Assembly (NCBI GenBank): GCA_900290385.1
Contig: OMSV01000150.1
Location: forward strand, 1 to 6,709
Length of the DNA: 6,709 nucleotides
From: Syntrophobacter sp. SbD2
GTDB taxonomy: Bacteria > Desulfobacterota > Syntrophobacteria > Syntrophobacterales > Syntrophobacteraceae
Reading direction: 5' to 3'
Part shown: positions 5,417 to 6,709 of the stretch, piece after piece
How the letters are laid out: every line of letters begins with the position of its first letter
How positions within the stretch are numbered: the stretch's first letter is position 1
Program-made: the position numbers and the translations under genes
The notes under the pieces: generated by a model
Databases searched by the model: none
Seen by the model: only the letters and a program-made list of their open reading frames with translations
Told to the model about the DNA's origin: nothing

Positions 5417-6709
5417 TCACCAGTTTATCAGGATTTTCTTTCCGCCGCTCTCGGCCAATACCCGATAATTAAAATCAGGATGCAATGAAAGGAAAGAATC
5501 GAGCGGTCCTTGTTCGCCGAACAGGAAAATCCTTTTTCCGGACGTCCACTCGTTGATCAGTTCATCCTGCGTGAGGCACAGCTTTGGGGCTGTTTTATCT
5601 TGCAGGCCGTACCAGAGAACGCCGTACCCGGCGTTCATGACGTAAACCTGGAGACCTGTGTAGTAATTGAGGGTTGAACCTCTCTCGTAAAAATCGTTTA
5701 CGACGATCTTATCTCCCGGCCTATAGTGGTATTGGACGACTTTGGCGAGGCTCTTGGAGCTGAGCACCGGTTCAAAGGCAACCATTCCGGCATTGTAGAA
5801 ATGGCACAGTCCTACCATAAAGGTGGCCAGGACGAGGAAAGAGAGCCTCCGGCGGTTGCGGAGAGCGCAGAAAAATGCGGCGGATGGGCCGAGGATCAGC
5901 AAGCCGGCGGTCGGATACACCAGTGGAGCCAGATGGCGGAAAGTTGCCGGTGTGAGGTCGTGAAGGTGCGCGAAAGTGAGCAGGTAGGGCTCCGTTTGAG
6001 CACGAAGAGTCCCGGCGAGGGTAGCCGACGCTTCAGAGTGGTCGCCCCACCATGTGAGCGCGATCATTCCCGCGCCTGTTAAGAGCGTCACGGCGGCTAA
6101 GACCCCGAGGCCTATTAGGCCCCACTTCGGGGAGGGCTCCCGCATGTCGAGGTCCGCCATGGCCTTGCCGAGCAGGAGAGCGAATGCGGCTAGGGTGGGC
6201 AACGTGTAGTATTCCTGGGTTGTGCTGAACAAAAAGAATGTCAGAATAACGCCAATCCAGATAAGTAGAAAAAGGCAAGTCCGTTCGGTTTTCTCCTGCG
6301 GGCGGATGGACCTTGGAAAATTTCGGACAAGCCCCCATATGAATGCACTCCACGGGAACAGCCATACAAGGTGAAGGCCCAGGAACAGCAGGCGAGGAAC
6401 GGTATCATAATCTTTGGGATACCGCATGCCGAGATAGCGCAAAAGGTGCTCGCGGATAATATAGAACCACAGGAAATCCGAATTGGCCAAGGCCGCCGCA
6501 ACATGCCAGGGCGCCGCTACTATCAGAAAAATTATGATACCATACCCGATCTGAAGCCGCCTGATGACCTTCCAGTTTCCAGTCACCATAATATGCACAA
6601 AAATGATTGCGGCCGGAAAGATGATGCCGATCAGTCCCTTTGTCAGCACAGCCAGTGCGGCTGAGATGTAAAGTGCACCACACCGCAGATCGACGGGTCC
6701 GGCCTTTTT
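5417..6709 (-). CDS. GT39/ArnT-like membrane glycosyltransferase, N-terminus off window
   Basis: The frame is open from the right window edge to TGA 5419-5417, giving 430 residues of the C-terminal part of a polytopic membrane protein. It resembles the PMT_2/ArnT-like family, which uses polyprenyl-phosphate sugars to glycosylate lipid A, other lipids or proteins on the outer face of the cytoplasmic membrane. Supporting segments are VLTKGLIGIIFP, APWHV, the loop with REHLLRYLGMRYPKDYD, a following LHLVWLFPW segment and QEYYTLP. Hydrophobic helices occupy roughly 6670-5800, followed by a soluble C-terminal domain (about 5780-5420) with YYTG and IFLFGEQGP. The catalytic acidic residues of the first periplasmic loop are outside the window, so activity cannot be judged. 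The acceptor is unknown. It is separated from kor by 301 bases and is probably a different transcription unit. Confidence 0.88.
   Translation of the reverse strand, partial: KKAGPVDLRCGALYISAALAVLTKGLIGIIFPAAIIFVHIMVTGNWKVIRRLQIGYGIIIFLIVAAPWHVAAALANSDFLWFYIIREHLLRYLGMRYPKDYDTVPRLLFLGLHLVWLFPWSAFIWGLVRNFPRSIRPQEKTERTCLFLLIWIGVILTFFLFSTTQEYYTLPTLAAFALLLGKAMADLDMREPSPKWGLIGLGVLAAVTLLTGAGMIALTWWGDHSEASATLAGTLRAQTEPYLLTFAHLHDLTPATFRHLAPLVYPTAGLLILGPSAAFFCALRNRRRLSFLVLATFMVGLCHFYNAGMVAFEPVLSSKSLAKVVQYHYRPGDKIVVNDFYERGSTLNYYTGLQVYVMNAGYGVLWYGLQDKTAPKLCLTQDELINEWTSGKRIFLFGEQGPLDSFLSLHPDFNYRVLAESGGKKILINW

Noticed and set aside
1..6709. CRISPR arrays, tRNA or rRNA genes, insertion sequences, phage or defence genes
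   Set aside because: No regular repeats with spacers, no cloverleaf or rRNA-like segments, no transposase or integrase, and no terminal repeats were seen on either strand.

Overview
All genes that can be supported in this window lie on the minus strand, so the region reads from right (6709) to left (1). It looks like the chromosome of an anaerobic bacterium. A ferredoxin-dependent 2-oxoacid oxidoreductase sits beside an iron-sulfur flavoprotein that combines HdrA-like and GltD/NfnB-like parts, a pairing typical of syntrophic, sulfate-reducing or metal-reducing Desulfobacterota (former Deltaproteobacteria). That placement is an inference from gene content, not from a marker gene.

Layout. (1) 6709-5417: the C-terminal 430 residues of a GT39/ArnT-like (PMT-family) membrane glycosyltransferase whose N-terminus is off the window. 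(2) 5416-5116: a 301-base intergenic region with GC-rich inverted repeats in its distal half and a good sigma70-type promoter (TTGACT-17-GATATT) just upstream of the next gene. (3) 5115-2081: a complete four-subunit 2-oxoacid:acceptor oxidoreductase in the order delta (ferredoxin), alpha, beta (TPP), gamma, i.e. korD-korA-korB-korC. (4) 2084-1: a flavoprotein whose start codon overlaps the korC stop (ATGA). It is open for 694 codons and runs off the left edge.

How they work together (inference from the families). KorA and KorB bind the 2-oxoacid, CoA and TPP and perform oxidative decarboxylation. KorD carries electrons out through two [4Fe-4S] clusters. The co-transcribed, translationally coupled flavoprotein is placed to take those electrons to a pyridine nucleotide, or to run the flow in reverse. 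It contains an HdrA-like N-terminal module with one ferredoxin site, a complete GltD-like module (Fer4_20, FAD fold, second nucleotide fold), and a six-cysteine ferredoxin segment followed by the start of another module. The usual arginine pair for the NADP 2'-phosphate is absent, so NAD(H) or another partner is possible. The physiological 2-oxoacid (2-oxoglutarate or a branched-chain or aryl 2-oxoacid) cannot be fixed from sequence alone.

No RNA genes, CRISPR arrays, insertion sequences or prophage signs were seen. The most interesting item is the architecture of the flavoprotein, which is incomplete here.
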